Shown: positions 1-8,012, counted from the first letter of the stretch. The stretch is 55,352 nucleotides of DNA from DAOSEC01 sp035362935 (GCA_035362935.1 DAOSEC010000014.1:1-55352), one strand, 5' to 3'. Notes: generated by a model from the letters alone, not told the origin. Numbers and translations: made by a program.

Positions 1-99
1 TTCTATATAATGGGAATCCAAGTACCTTATAGGCAGTTATCTTAAATTATTCTTCATCACTCTTATCTGTTTAATATCACTGGTAACTCTTATCGTATT

Positions 100-175
100 A
101 AAGATAAACTTAAATACAATAAAACTGAGGAATCTTAACTGCACACAATTGTACATTCTTATGTTGACATTTATA
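100..175. repeat. IS-associated 76-bp direct repeat, copy 1
   Basis: This 76-bp stretch matches 5184-5259 in the same orientation at 65 of 76 positions without gaps. It begins 25 bp beyond the stop codon of the transposase remnant at 200-640, so it is probably the 3' end region of that insertion sequence. On the minus strand it starts with an IS-like TGTCAA run. No target-site duplication was identified. Confidence 0.75.
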
Positions 176-199
176 TGTTCTTTGTAGTTATTGTATTAA

Positions 200-640
200 T
201 TATTGATTCATGAGTCCATATTGTATAGGAGAATAACCTCCTAATGACAACTTAATTCTTTGTTGATTATACCATTCAATATATTCATCGATTGTTTGAA
301 TTAAATCTACTAATGATTTAACCTTTTGTAAATAGACTGTTTCACACTTAAGTGTCCCAAAGAAACTTTCTATGACTGCATTATCATAAGCCTTACCTTT
401 AGCACTTATTGATTGTGTAAATGCTGATTTTTTAAGATAATTACGGTATTTTGGAGATTGACATAAGATACCCTGATCAGAATGTATGAGAAGCTTTGAT
501 AAATCTTCTTTTGGATTGATCGCTTTCTTTAGTGTCTTAAGAACTAAATCCTGGTTTTTACTTCTAGAGATTTGATACCCTTTGATTTCTTTGTGGTAAC
601 CAATACTGCCGTTTGTTGAAACAAAAAAGAGCACATTCAA
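200..640 (-). pseudogene. 5'-truncated IS3-family (IS150-like) transposase OrfB
   Basis: This is the C-terminal part of an IS3-family integrase-core transposase. The second catalytic Asp is in IHSDQG, the Glu is in NAVIESFFGTLKCE, and the usual C-terminal YIEWYNQQRIK...YSPIQY block is present. The first catalytic Asp and the whole N-terminal helix-turn-helix region are missing; full-length OrfB is about 280 aa and only 146 codons remain. The apparent ATG (638-640) lies in the loop of the copB terminator hairpin, so the start is fortuitous and the first few residues are read from the hairpin. The gene is almost certainly inactive. It is the only recognisable transposase in the window. Confidence 0.88.
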
Positions 641-660
641 TTCAAATCTGCTCTTTTTTG
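622..660 (-). terminator. Intrinsic terminator of copB
   Basis: The arms 649-660 and 622-633 are exact complements of 12 bp (CAAAAAAGAGCA type) with a 15-nt loop. The hairpin lies 14 bp past the copB stop and has an A/T-rich stem base giving a U-run on the minus-strand transcript. Confidence 0.75.
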
Positions 661-673
661 TGATACATGTTTA

Positions 674-2914
674 TTATGATACTTGTTTAATCTTCAGGGT
701 TTTAGCATTAATTGCTACAATGATTGAAGATAATGACATAAGGATTGCTCCAATTGCTGGCGGTAATAAGATACCTGTCGCTTGATATAACACACCGGCT
801 GCAAGTGGCAATGCGATAATGTTATATCCGGTTGCCCAAATTAAATTTTGAATCATTTTGTTTGAGGTTGCTTTTGATAACTTAAGTAGATTGACTACGT
901 CTTTTGGATTGGATCTAACTAATACAATATCAGCAGATTCTATCGCAACATCTGTACCTGCTCCTATTGCAATACCCAAATCACTTTCAACGAGTGCTGG
1001 AGCATCATTGATTCCATCTCCAGCCATCGCAACTATATATCCATCACTTTTAAGTTGACGAATTTTTTCTGCTTTTTGATGTGGTAGAACTTCAGCAATC
1101 ACTTCATCAATCCTTAATTTTTTAGCAACATTTTCTGCAACTATTCTGTTATCTCCGGTTAAAAGTATTGACCTAATATTCGCTTTTTTTAGTTGCTCAA
1201 TTGCTTCATATGCTTCATCCTTGATTTTATCTTCAAGAGCAAATGTACCAACAACCGTTTTTTCTTTCAATATATAAATAACGGTTTGTCCGTTTTGACT
1301 CATGTGATGTCCGTGCTGTTCATCAAATTTGATCTTCTCTTTTTTCAGATAAGCAGGTGAAACTGCTTGGTATAGTATGTTGTTTATGGTTCCTTTGACG
1401 CCTACCCCTGGTACATTTGAGAACCCTACTACTGATAAGTCTTGAGCTTTTTTGTTTTTAGCAAATGAAACAATACCTTTAGCAATTGGATGATTGGAGT
1501 TTTTTTCCAAATTATATGCAATATCAAGCACTTCTTTTTCATCGATTAGGTATGCGTGCATATGATCAACAAAAAATTTACCTTCTGTCAATGTTCCAGT
1601 TTTATCAAACACAACTGCGTTTATTTTTCTTGCCGTTTCAAAACGACTTCTATTTTTGATGAGTAATCCATTTTTAGCAGCAATCGTTGTTGATTTACTT
1701 GTAACAAGTGGAACAGCAACACCTAAAGCGTGTGGACATGCAATAATAATAACTGTAACAACGCGTTCAAGTATGAATTCGGTAGAGTAACCGTTTAATC
1801 CCCAATAGATTGAGGTACCAATTGCAAATGTCATGGCTAAATAGAACAGATATTTAGCAAAGGTATCTGCAAGTCTTTGCATCTTAGAACGATTTTTTTG
1901 TGCATTTTCTACTAAAGTAATAACTTGTTGAAGATAAGTCTCTGATCCTAATTTGGTGATTTTAACCTTTAGGACACCATCACCATTAATTGTTCCACCA
2001 ATGACTTGATCTTCCACATCTTTTTTGACTGGTACCGATTCACCTGTAATCATCGATTCATCAAGTGTCGATGTTCCTTCAATAATGACACCATCAACCG
2101 GTACTTTATCTCCTGGTTTAACTAAAACAACATCACCCATTTTCAATTCTGATACAGAGACTGTTTTAATAGTTGATCCTATCATCAAGTTTGCTTCACT
2201 TGGCATGAGTTTAGTTAGTGCCGTTAACTCATTTGTAGCTGCAACTGATGATTTCATTTCTAACCAGTGCCCTAATAACATGATGGTAATCAAGGTCGAA
2301 ATTTCCCAAAAGAAATCATGCCCAGTCAGTCCAAACACCACAGCTGAACTGTATGTATATCCGATTGTTATGGCAACTGCAATGAGACTCATCATTGCAG
2401 GACTTTTGGCTTTTAGCTCATGCCATGCACCAACGAAGAATGGTTTACCTCCATATATCAATAAAATAGTTGATAAGATAAAAGCAACATACTGGTCGTA
2501 TGTAAATCTTAAAGTAAAGTTAAACCACTCTTGAATCATTGGTGACAACAAGACAATTGGTATTGTTAAGATCAGTGAAACTAAAAATCTGTTCTTAAAG
2601 TCTTGAATCATATGTGAATGGTCGTGTCCAGCATGACCACCATGTCCATGCATATGTGCATCATGTTCATCGTGGTGATGATGTTTATGGTGATGCTCGT
2701 GATTATGATCATCTGCGCCATGCAAATGCTCTTTATGCTTTTCTTCCACATGATGGTGTTCCATATGGTTTTCATTCATCTTTTCATGATGATGGTGTTC
2801 ATGACTTGCGCTTTCGCAATGATCATTCGATACATGGTGATGGTGCTCACCATGATGTTCAAGTTGATTACCTTCGACTTTCTTTTTTGTCACCTTTTCG
2901 TTTTTTGTATCCAT
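674..2914 (-). CDS. copB: CopB-type P1B copper-exporting ATPase
   Basis: This is a membrane P-type ATPase that exports copper (Cu+ or Cu2+) using ATP. Residues 1 to about 105 are extremely histidine-rich (runs of HHHH, HGHGGHAGHDHSH) and contain no CxxC heavy-metal domain. Eight membrane segments follow. TGES is near residue 289, the CPH metal-site motif (typical of CopB/IB-3 rather than CPC copper pumps) near 392, DKTGT with the phosphorylated Asp near 437, the SNHP nucleotide-domain motif downstream, and GDGINDAPA near 631. The 746-aa length is usual for the class with a long His tail. A GGAGGAG site precedes the ATG. It lies downstream of csoR with its own candidate promoter at 2991-3019. 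Copper specificity is inferred from CPH and the CsoR neighbour. Confidence 0.93.
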   Translation of the reverse strand: MDTKNEKVTKKKVEGNQLEHHGEHHHHVSNDHCESASHEHHHHEKMNENHMEHHHVEEKHKEHLHGADDHNHEHHHKHHHHDEHDAHMHGHGGHAGHDHSHMIQDFKNRFLVSLILTIPIVLLSPMIQEWFNFTLRFTYDQYVAFILSTILLIYGGKPFFVGAWHELKAKSPAMMSLIAVAITIGYTYSSAVVFGLTGHDFFWEISTLITIMLLGHWLEMKSSVAATNELTALTKLMPSEANLMIGSTIKTVSVSELKMGDVVLVKPGDKVPVDGVIIEGTSTLDESMITGESVPVKKDVEDQVIGGTINGDGVLKVKITKLGSETYLQQVITLVENAQKNRSKMQRLADTFAKYLFYLAMTFAIGTSIYWGLNGYSTEFILERVVTVIIIACPHALGVAVPLVTSKSTTIAAKNGLLIKNRSRFETARKINAVVFDKTGTLTEGKFFVDHMHAYLIDEKEVLDIAYNLEKNSNHPIAKGIVSFAKNKKAQDLSVVGFSNVPGVGVKGTINNILYQAVSPAYLKKEKIKFDEQHGHHMSQNGQTVIYILKEKTVVGTFALEDKIKDEAYEAIEQLKKANIRSILLTGDNRIVAENVAKKLRIDEVIAEVLPHQKAEKIRQLKSDGYIVAMAGDGINDAPALVESDLGIAIGAGTDVAIESADIVLVRSNPKDVVNLLKLSKATSNKMIQNLIWATGYNIIALPLAAGVLYQATGILLPPAIGAILMSLSSIIVAINAKTLKIKQVS

Positions 2915-2990
2915 ATATTTTCTCCTCCTTCTAGGATCTTGACACGCTTTTTAAAATCAATTCTTTTGTATAAATTAGTCAAAATTAAAA

Positions 2991-3019
2991 ATTATACTTT
3001 TATTATTTATTTAGTACAA
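2991..3019 (-). promoter_or_regulatory. Candidate copB promoter
   Basis: A perfect TATAAT at 2991-2996 is preceded 17 bp upstream by a weak TTGTAC at 3014-3019. The -35 falls inside the tandem repeat 3003-3037, so a regulator bound there could control access. Confidence 0.5.
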
Positions 3020-3037
3020 TTATTTATTTAGTACAAT
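3003..3037. repeat. 17-bp-period tandem repeat at the copB promoter
   Basis: An 18-bp unit ending in TTTAGTACAAT occurs at 3003-3020 and again at 3020-3037. It overlaps the copB -35 region. The second unit is followed by an 11-bp dyad TACA-ATT-TGTA (3032-3042), which resembles a CopY-type box but with a 3-bp rather than 2-bp centre. A metalloregulator site is possible but unproven. Confidence 0.5.
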
Positions 3038-3051
3038 TTGTAGGATTGTTC

Positions 3052-3312
3052 TTATTTTAAAATTGATTTGATTAATACATTGATTTCTTCGACTTTGAGA
3101 TTAGCATCATTTTGCTTAACTGATTCAACAACACACGTATTTAAGTGATCTCCTATAATTGTTGCTTGTGCCTTCTTTAAAAGAGAAATAGTGGCTTGAA
3201 TCTGCATAGAAATATCCATACAGTATCTATCTTCTTCAATCATTTTAGCCACACTTTGAATTTGTCCACTCGCAACTTTAATCGTTTTTAATGCATTCTG
3301 ATGTTTTTGCAT
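3052..3312 (-). CDS. csoR: CsoR-family copper-sensing repressor
   Basis: This is an 86-aa all-helical repressor that releases DNA on binding Cu(I). The CsoR ligand set is complete: Cys31, His56 and Cys60 with the family spacing C-x24-H-x3-C. An AAAGGAG site precedes the ATG. It is the third gene after the ABC ATPase and permease (15 bp behind the permease) and is followed by copB 137 bp later. A G/C-tract dyad resembling known CsoR operators (5086-5113) sits in the operon promoter, so it probably autoregulates together with the exporter. Related RcnR/FrmR/CstR proteins have different residue sets; the ligands here favour copper. Confidence 0.9.
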   Translation of the reverse strand: MQKHQNALKTIKVASGQIQSVAKMIEEDRYCMDISMQIQATISLLKKAQATIIGDHLNTCVVESVKQNDANLKVEEINVLIKSILK

Positions 3313-3326
3313 CTTACCAAACTCCT

Positions 3327-4118
3327 TTATTTATTTTTACTCATGCTTACAAATCTTCTACTACCAAAAAATAACATCAATACAGTAAGTACAACAATAC
3401 CAAGTAGGCTGTACCAAATATCAAGCGATACAATTTGTGGTGTCATAAAGAATCTTAAAGCTTCGTTAATATGAACAAGTGGATTAATCAGTATCAACCA
3501 TTGGAAAACCGGCACATTGCTTAAACTTGTCCATGAAAAGAAAATGGCTCCCGTAAACACAACAGGCATTAAAAAGCCAGGAAACATTGCTGCAATTTGA
3601 CGTGGTTTTACAATCGTACCTACCAGTAAACCTAAACATGCAGATGTGATTGCTGTTAATACTAATACACCAATTAATGGTAATACATTGGAAAGCGTAA
3701 TTGTTACATTGATTTGATCAGCCATAAAAATAAGTGAGATTGGTAAGACAATCAATCCACCAATAAATGATTCAATGAACCCAACAGTCATTTTAGCAAG
3801 AGCAACTACTCCTGTTTTAACTGGTGCTTGTAGTCTATCTTCAATTTCTCTTGAGTTATTAAAATCCATCGTCAGTGGAACAGCAGTACCGTGAATACCC
3901 GTAAGTAACATACTCATACCGACCATACCTGGAAACATTTGACTTGGGAAACTAGCATCTAGTACACCAATTTTAGGTAGAATATACCCATAAACTAAAA
4001 TTAAAACAAATGGTAACATGGCAACTCTAAAAATAAATTCCCATTTATCACGTAATTGAATTACTAAATCTCTTTTAACCATTGTAGCGAATACTTTAAA
4101 ACTTGATATTTTTTTCAT
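3327..4118 (-). CDS. ABC-2 type exporter permease
   Basis: This 263-aa membrane protein of the ABC-2 (DrrB/YadH-like) class has about six hydrophobic segments and the family region around residues 85-110 (FNNSREIEDRLQAPV). It is the membrane partner of the ATPase encoded immediately upstream, whose reading frame overlaps its start by 4 bp. The substrate cannot be read from sequence; the family includes drug, lipid and polysaccharide exporters. Co-transcription with csoR suggests copper-stress induction. It does not resemble the NosY-type copper permease closely enough to claim copper transport. Confidence 0.85.
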   Translation of the reverse strand: MKKISSFKVFATMVKRDLVIQLRDKWEFIFRVAMLPFVLILVYGYILPKIGVLDASFPSQMFPGMVGMSMLLTGIHGTAVPLTMDFNNSREIEDRLQAPVKTGVVALAKMTVGFIESFIGGLIVLPISLIFMADQINVTITLSNVLPLIGVLVLTAITSACLGLLVGTIVKPRQIAAMFPGFLMPVVFTGAIFFSWTSLSNVPVFQWLILINPLVHINEALRFFMTPQIVSLDIWYSLLGIVVLTVLMLFFGSRRFVSMSKNK

Positions 4119-5071
4119 TTTTTGTGAGTTCCTTTCGTAAGATGAATAAAGACATCGTCTAATGTAACAGCACTTAATGATAAATTCTTAACAGAAACTT
4201 TCTTTTCCGTTAACCATTCTAAAACTTGTGTAAGTGCCTTATCTTTTTCTTTCACATAAATAAGAATGTCATTTTCATGTTTGGTTGCACGTTCAACGCT
4301 TTTTACATCTTTTGCTAATTCAGAAATTTGTTTATCACTTAATTGTGCATCAAGTTTGATGATATCACTTGTTGGTATTGAGTTCTTAAGTTCTTCTACT
4401 GTACCAATACCTTTAATTTCACCTTGATTCATAATGGCTACACGGTCACAAAATGCTTCTGGTTCTTCCATATAGTGTGTGGTTAAAAATATGGTTGTCC
4501 CTTGTTTGTTAAGTTCCATCATAAGTTCCCATAAAATATGACGATATGCCGGATCAAGTCCTGTCGTTGGTTCATCTAAGAACAATATTTTAGGTTGATG
4601 AATCATGGCACGTGCAATTTTAAGACGTTGTGCCATCCCCCCTGAGTATGATTTAACATAATCATTTTGTCTTTCTGTTAATCCAAGTTTGGCAAGATAG
4701 TAATCTGCTTTTTCATCTGCCTCCTTCTTTGTCATGCCGAAGTAGCTTGCATGGTATAAAAGGTTTTCTCTTGCTGTTAAACCTCTATCTAAATTGTTGT
4801 GTTGTGCTACAACACCAATACTTTGTCTAACTTTTTCAGGACTATCTTTAACTGATAGGCCATCAACCAAAACTTTGCCACCTGAAATTTCAAGTTGAGT
4901 AGTTAACATATTGATTGTTGTCGATTTACCAGCACCGTTTGGTCCTAAAAACCCAAATACTTCTCCTTCATAAACATCAAAACTGACACCCCTTACTGCA
5001 TCAATCTTTCTACCACCCTTCATTAAATATGTTTTTTTCAAATCTTTAACTTCTAAAATTGCTTTTTTCAT
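4115..5071 (-). CDS. ABC exporter ATP-binding protein (DrrA-like)
   Basis: This 318-aa cytoplasmic ATPase has Walker A GPNGAGKST near residue 45, signature YSGGMAQRLKIARAM, Walker B ILFLDEPTTGLDP and an H-loop in LTTHYMEE. It carries the roughly 90-residue C-terminal extension typical of DrrA/NodI-type exporters. It is the first gene of the exporter-csoR operon, has a strong promoter (5118-5146) and overlaps the permease by 4 bp. The CsoR-like operator between promoter and start implies metal-dependent expression. The cargo is unknown. Confidence 0.9.
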   Translation of the reverse strand: MKKAILEVKDLKKTYLMKGGRKIDAVRGVSFDVYEGEVFGFLGPNGAGKSTTINMLTTQLEISGGKVLVDGLSVKDSPEKVRQSIGVVAQHNNLDRGLTARENLLYHASYFGMTKKEADEKADYYLAKLGLTERQNDYVKSYSGGMAQRLKIARAMIHQPKILFLDEPTTGLDPAYRHILWELMMELNKQGTTIFLTTHYMEEPEAFCDRVAIMNQGEIKGIGTVEELKNSIPTSDIIKLDAQLSDKQISELAKDVKSVERATKHENDILIYVKEKDKALTQVLEWLTEKKVSVKNLSLSAVTLDDVFIHLTKGTHKK

Positions 5072-5085
5072 AGAATGCCCTCCAA

Positions 5086-5113
5086 ATACCCCATCCCTAT
5101 GCGGGGGGGTTAT
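5086..5113. promoter_or_regulatory. Candidate CsoR operator
   Basis: An imperfect dyad reads ATACCCC, then 8 bp, then GCGGGGGGGTTAT. Opposed C- and G-tracts flanked by AT are the hallmark of CsoR operators in Bacillus and Mycobacterium. It lies between the -10 and the start codon of the ABC exporter operon that also encodes CsoR, a standard repressor position. It is by far the most G/C-rich patch in the surrounding AT-rich DNA. Confidence 0.7.
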
Positions 5114-5117
5114 CTAT

Positions 5118-5146
5118 ATTATGCTCCTATTAACTTTATTTGTCAA
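5118..5146 (-). promoter_or_regulatory. Promoter of the ABC exporter-csoR operon
   Basis: A perfect TTGACA (5141-5146) and a CATAAT (5118-5123) are separated by 17 bp and directed at the ATPase gene starting at 5071. Confidence 0.78.
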
Positions 5147-5183
5147 GAAAAATGTTTCAAAACAAATGATATAATTAATTTAA

Positions 5184-5259
5184 AAAGATAAACTTGAACT
5201 GAATCAAACTGAGGAATCTTAATTGCACACTTTTGTCCATTCTTAACTTGACATTTATA
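5184..5259. repeat. IS-associated 76-bp direct repeat, copy 2
   Basis: This is the solo copy of the repeat at 100-175, with no transposase sequence beside it. With copy 1 it brackets the copper/exporter block. Confidence 0.75.
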
Positions 5260-5468
5260 ATAAAAAAAGAAAGAGCCTACAAATCACATTCATGAAGTGA
5301 CTCATAGACTAGTGCTTTTTAAGAAAAAAGGGATTATCTCCCTATTTTCATATTCTTTATAGTTGATACGTTTGTATCAACACTGTCGTGCTAATATGTT
5401 TTACTAGATAAATAGTTATACAAATACTCAATTAAGAATTGTTTATCATAAGTCATAGAAGCCTCCAA
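5260..5468. other. Gene-free interval
   Basis: This AT-rich DNA between the IS-like repeat and the metalloprotease fragment has stops in all frames. I see no RNA gene or convincing promoter in it. Confidence 0.5.
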
Positions 5469-5579
5469 TCAGAGTTCAGAGCCAAGTTTAATAGTTACTT
5501 TTTCTTTTAAGAGTGTTGATACAATCCTCAAGTCAAAATAGTCTAACATCACTTTATGTGCAAATCTAATCAAGAAAGC
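5469..5579 (-). pseudogene. C-terminal fragment of an ImmA/IrrE-like metalloprotease paralogue
   Basis: A 36-codon open stretch ending in TGA reads FLIRFAHKVMLDYFDLRIV and aligns with the C-terminus of the protein encoded at 6001-6471 (IVFAHKMMIEHFELKTII). There is no start codon and no catalytic HExxH. It is the tail of a deleted paralogue. Confidence 0.65.
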
Positions 5580-5587
5580 ATAAAATT

Positions 5588-5827
5588 CTACAATATATCC
5601 TTAGATCTTTTTATATATTCGTGAATGTATAAATCCAATTTATCAATCCTGTTTACAACTTTTATGTTTTCAAATTCCTCAAGATAGTACTTAGTAAAAG
5701 CAAAGGCATCAAGTTCAATTTCTTGAGCTATGTAGTTACTACCACATGTATCCATATTTGAACTATTAATAACACCTTGTAGTTCTTTTTTCCATCTATT
5801 GGAACGCTCATTAAAAAATAAACTCAC
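5588..5827 (-). pseudogene. Truncated paralogue of the metalloprotease at 6001-6471
   Basis: A 79-aa frame with a GTG start contains QEIELDAFAFTKYYLEEFE, matching QEIEIDAIVFAHKMMIEHFE of the intact gene (the segment carrying the presumed third zinc ligand). The N-terminal HExxH half is absent, so it cannot be an active protease. The GTG overlaps the stop of the small frame 5824-5976 as GTGA, so translation of a short product cannot be excluded. A decaying duplicate is the simplest reading. Confidence 0.55.
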
Positions 5828-5976
5828 ATCTTGTTCTTTTCAAGTATTGTTTTTCCACAGATTAATTCAAACATTGAAAGTGGTATTAATATGTTATCGA
5901 CATCAGTACCTAAAACCTTAATTTCTCCAAATTTGTATAACCACTCAATGAACTTGAATGTTACTTCTTTCTTCAA
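5824..5976 (-). CDS. Small ORF of unknown function (doubtful)
   Basis: A 50-codon frame opens with TTG, preceded by an AAGAAGG sequence, 24 bp after the stop of the metalloprotease gene. It ends in a GTGA overlap with the next frame. The product is charged and amphipathic with one Cys. No family is recognised. It may be the broken N-terminal part of the neighbouring paralogue rather than a gene. Confidence 0.25.
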   Translation of the reverse strand: MKKEVTFKFIEWLYKFGEIKVLGTDVDNILIPLSMFELICGKTILEKNKM

Positions 5977-6000
5977 ACCTTCTTCTTGGTTGATTTTTTC

Positions 6001-6471
6001 TTATATTTTTGTAATAACTAAGTTTTTGATAGAACTTGGTATTATTGTTTTTAGTTCAAAATGCTCTATCATCATCTTATGCGCAAATACAATTGCGTCT
6101 ATTTCAATTTCTTGTTTTAGATACGCCTCGTCATCTGTTTCATTATTTTTCCCAGATGGCATAATATAGTTTACCGTTTCGAATTCCCATTTGTCTAATG
6201 TTTCCTTTGTCTCTCTACTTTGAGTTCTTATACAATAGCCCTGATATGCGTGTCTCATTTCATGAAAAACAGTAATGATAACTTCTGTCCAATGACTTCT
6301 AAGAATCCAATCTTTACTAAATATGATCTTGTTTGAATCATACTTATACATGCCGGTTATCTCACTATTAGGTAGTTTGGACCGTTCAATAATGAATAAT
6401 TCAGGTGCTGGGAAGTTAAGTGATTTTTCCACGATTTTAACTGCTGCAATAATAACATCAAAATTATTCAT
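6001..6471 (-). CDS. ImmA/IrrE-like HExxH zinc metalloprotease
   Basis: This 156-aa soluble protein has a zinc-protease motif HEMRHAYQ near residues 70-77 and a downstream acidic motif QEIEIDAIVFAHKMM near 122-136, an arrangement typical of ImmA/IrrE-type (M78) and phage-borne small metalloproteases. There is no helix-turn-helix domain. A GGAGC site precedes the ATG and an extended -10 (TGTTATAAT, 6525-6530) lies about 55 bp upstream. Such proteins often cut repressors or antitoxins, but no repressor partner is encoded next to it. Two shortened paralogues lie directly downstream. Family assignment is moderate; substrate unknown. Confidence 0.7.
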   Translation of the reverse strand: MNNFDVIIAAVKIVEKSLNFPAPELFIIERSKLPNSEITGMYKYDSNKIIFSKDWILRSHWTEVIITVFHEMRHAYQGYCIRTQSRETKETLDKWEFETVNYIMPSGKNNETDDEAYLKQEIEIDAIVFAHKMMIEHFELKTIIPSSIKNLVITKI

Positions 6472-6785
6472 TTTTGCTCCTATTTAGTCATTTTAGCATT
6501 CTTGCTTTTTTTCTTGCTATATTAATTATAACATAATAATTCTTTTAAAAACCCTACAATTTTACATTCTTCACGCAAAATAGCTTTTTTGTGTTATGAA
6601 AAAAGAACCATCTCGATGAGATGAGTCTTTGATGACAATATTGGTGACCCATAAGCTGTCACGTTGGTTGTCGTATTCTATATGAAAAATTAGATATTTA
6701 TTCACAAAATGCTATTTAAACTTCTATTTTGTATATATTCTTTTTGTTTTTTTTATAAGTTAATCAACCAACAGTTCAATATGTA
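6472..6785. other. Intergenic interval
   Basis: It contains the -10 region of the metalloprotease gene (6525-6530) and the terminator at 6599-6623. A second small dyad, GTGAC ... GTCAC (about 6643-6662), lies just upstream of the terminator on the minus strand. No coding frame is apparent. Confidence 0.5.
6599..6623 (-). terminator. Intrinsic terminator
   Basis: On the minus strand CATCTC-ATC-GAGATG is followed by GTTCTTTTTT. It lies 163 bp past the stop of the 380-aa gene and is the likely end of that transcript. Confidence 0.65.
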
Positions 6786-7928
6786 TTAATAATCGTCATT
6801 GTTGTTTTTTTCCCACATTGCTTTCGTCCAACTATTGACATATTCGTGTAACTTATACTTCAACTCTCGGTTTTGAGATTCCAATGTATATATTACTTTC
6901 CAAAACTTTTTTTCAGATTCTTTAATACCCTTTGTTTTCACTTCTAAGTATTGTTCAAAATCTTCAAATTCCATATGATACTGATTTTCATATGTTATTA
7001 ACTCCTTTATAACAGTATCAGTTAGTTTTGAAGGCACTAGTAAAGTAAATGAAAATTTATTTGGATGCTCAAAGTATCGTTTACGGGGATCATAATGGGT
7101 TCTATTTATAGGTACTTGGTTTTGTATTTCCGACGTTGTTTCTATCATTGTTTTAATTAACTCAACTTTACCTGTCTTTAAAATATGAACAAACAATCTA
7201 TACAATGGAAATGGTAAAGCATCAACATTAGTGGAATTTTCATATGTTTCTTTAATACTACTTGTTCTATCACTTAGTTCTTTTAGTAGGTTTTTAGAGG
7301 ATAGTATAATTTGTCGAGCTTTGTTAGAAACAGCATCAAACTCCACAAAATCCCCTAGGAAAAGTTTATGAATATTAAAGCGGTTTGCTTGCACTTTAGC
7401 CATAATATTGTCTTTGTCTTGCTCATCTATAAGTGATAGGATCACATCTCTTAAATTAGTACTTATTTTTTCAAAATACTCTACTGGTATATTTGTAAAT
7501 ATTTTTCTGCTCAAGTCTTGGTTTTTTTTCATTTGTTCAATCATAGTGTTTGATTTGTTGCTATACATTAAGTATTCAATAACATATGCATGCATAGGAA
7601 TCTCCTGGCTATCAATATTATAGTCGTTTATATTTATATTAAATAAAAACTTTACAAGTTTGCCTTCTGGCTTAGCTAGTACAATTTTAGCATATTGACT
7701 GCTTGTAAGTTCCTTATTTCCCACCATAATTTTCCCGTCTTTATCTGACCACAATAAATTTTCACAAGCCTCAAAGAAATCTACATCTCCGGTTTCCGCT
7801 GCATACTCCCCAAGTGTCTTTGATTTTTCATCCAGCGCATACGGATCATTACCTTGATTAAGATAATTTTTAATTTGATTAATGTCTTTGCTGCTGATTA
7901 CGAAATTGAATAGACTTGAAATATTCAT
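6786..7928 (-). CDS. Unknown 380-aa protein with an ankyrin-like N-terminus
   Basis: The function is not recognised. The first 60 residues (DINQIKNYLNQGNDPYALDEKS...GEYAAETGDVDFFEACENLL) have the helix-loop-helix rhythm of one to two degenerate ankyrin repeats. The rest is charged, Lys/Glu/Asn-rich and mostly helical, without membrane segments or a signal peptide. A perfect AAAGGAGG ribosome site and a TTGATA-17-TATAAT promoter (7984-8012) support a real, expressed gene. It stands alone, transcribed separately from its neighbours in a repeat-rich accessory stretch. A domain search may find an abortive-infection or effector relationship, but nothing in the sequence shows it. Confidence 0.7.
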   Translation of the reverse strand: MNISSLFNFVISSKDINQIKNYLNQGNDPYALDEKSKTLGEYAAETGDVDFFEACENLLWSDKDGKIMVGNKELTSSQYAKIVLAKPEGKLVKFLFNININDYNIDSQEIPMHAYVIEYLMYSNKSNTMIEQMKKNQDLSRKIFTNIPVEYFEKISTNLRDVILSLIDEQDKDNIMAKVQANRFNIHKLFLGDFVEFDAVSNKARQIILSSKNLLKELSDRTSSIKETYENSTNVDALPFPLYRLFVHILKTGKVELIKTMIETTSEIQNQVPINRTHYDPRKRYFEHPNKFSFTLLVPSKLTDTVIKELITYENQYHMEFEDFEQYLEVKTKGIKESEKKFWKVIYTLESQNRELKYKLHEYVNSWTKAMWEKNNNDDY

Positions 7929-7983
7929 TTTTTCCTCCTTTATTACAATAAATTTGTGTTATTAATATTTGTTTGTCAAATAC

Positions 7984-8012
7984 ATTATAATTGTAAACAA
8001 TGTTATTATCAA
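7984..8012 (-). promoter_or_regulatory. Promoter of the 380-aa protein gene
   Basis: TTGATA (8007-8012), a 17-bp spacer and TATAAT (7984-7989) are followed by a leader of about 50 nt with an AAAGGAGG site. Confidence 0.65.

Noticed and set aside
2614..3031. Two plus-strand frames antisense to the copB start
   Set aside because: They mirror the histidine codons of CopB (giving Met/Val- or His/Asp-rich products) and have no ribosome site.
100..5259. Functional composite transposon
   Set aside because: The transposase is truncated, only one end sequence type is seen, and no target-site duplication was found.
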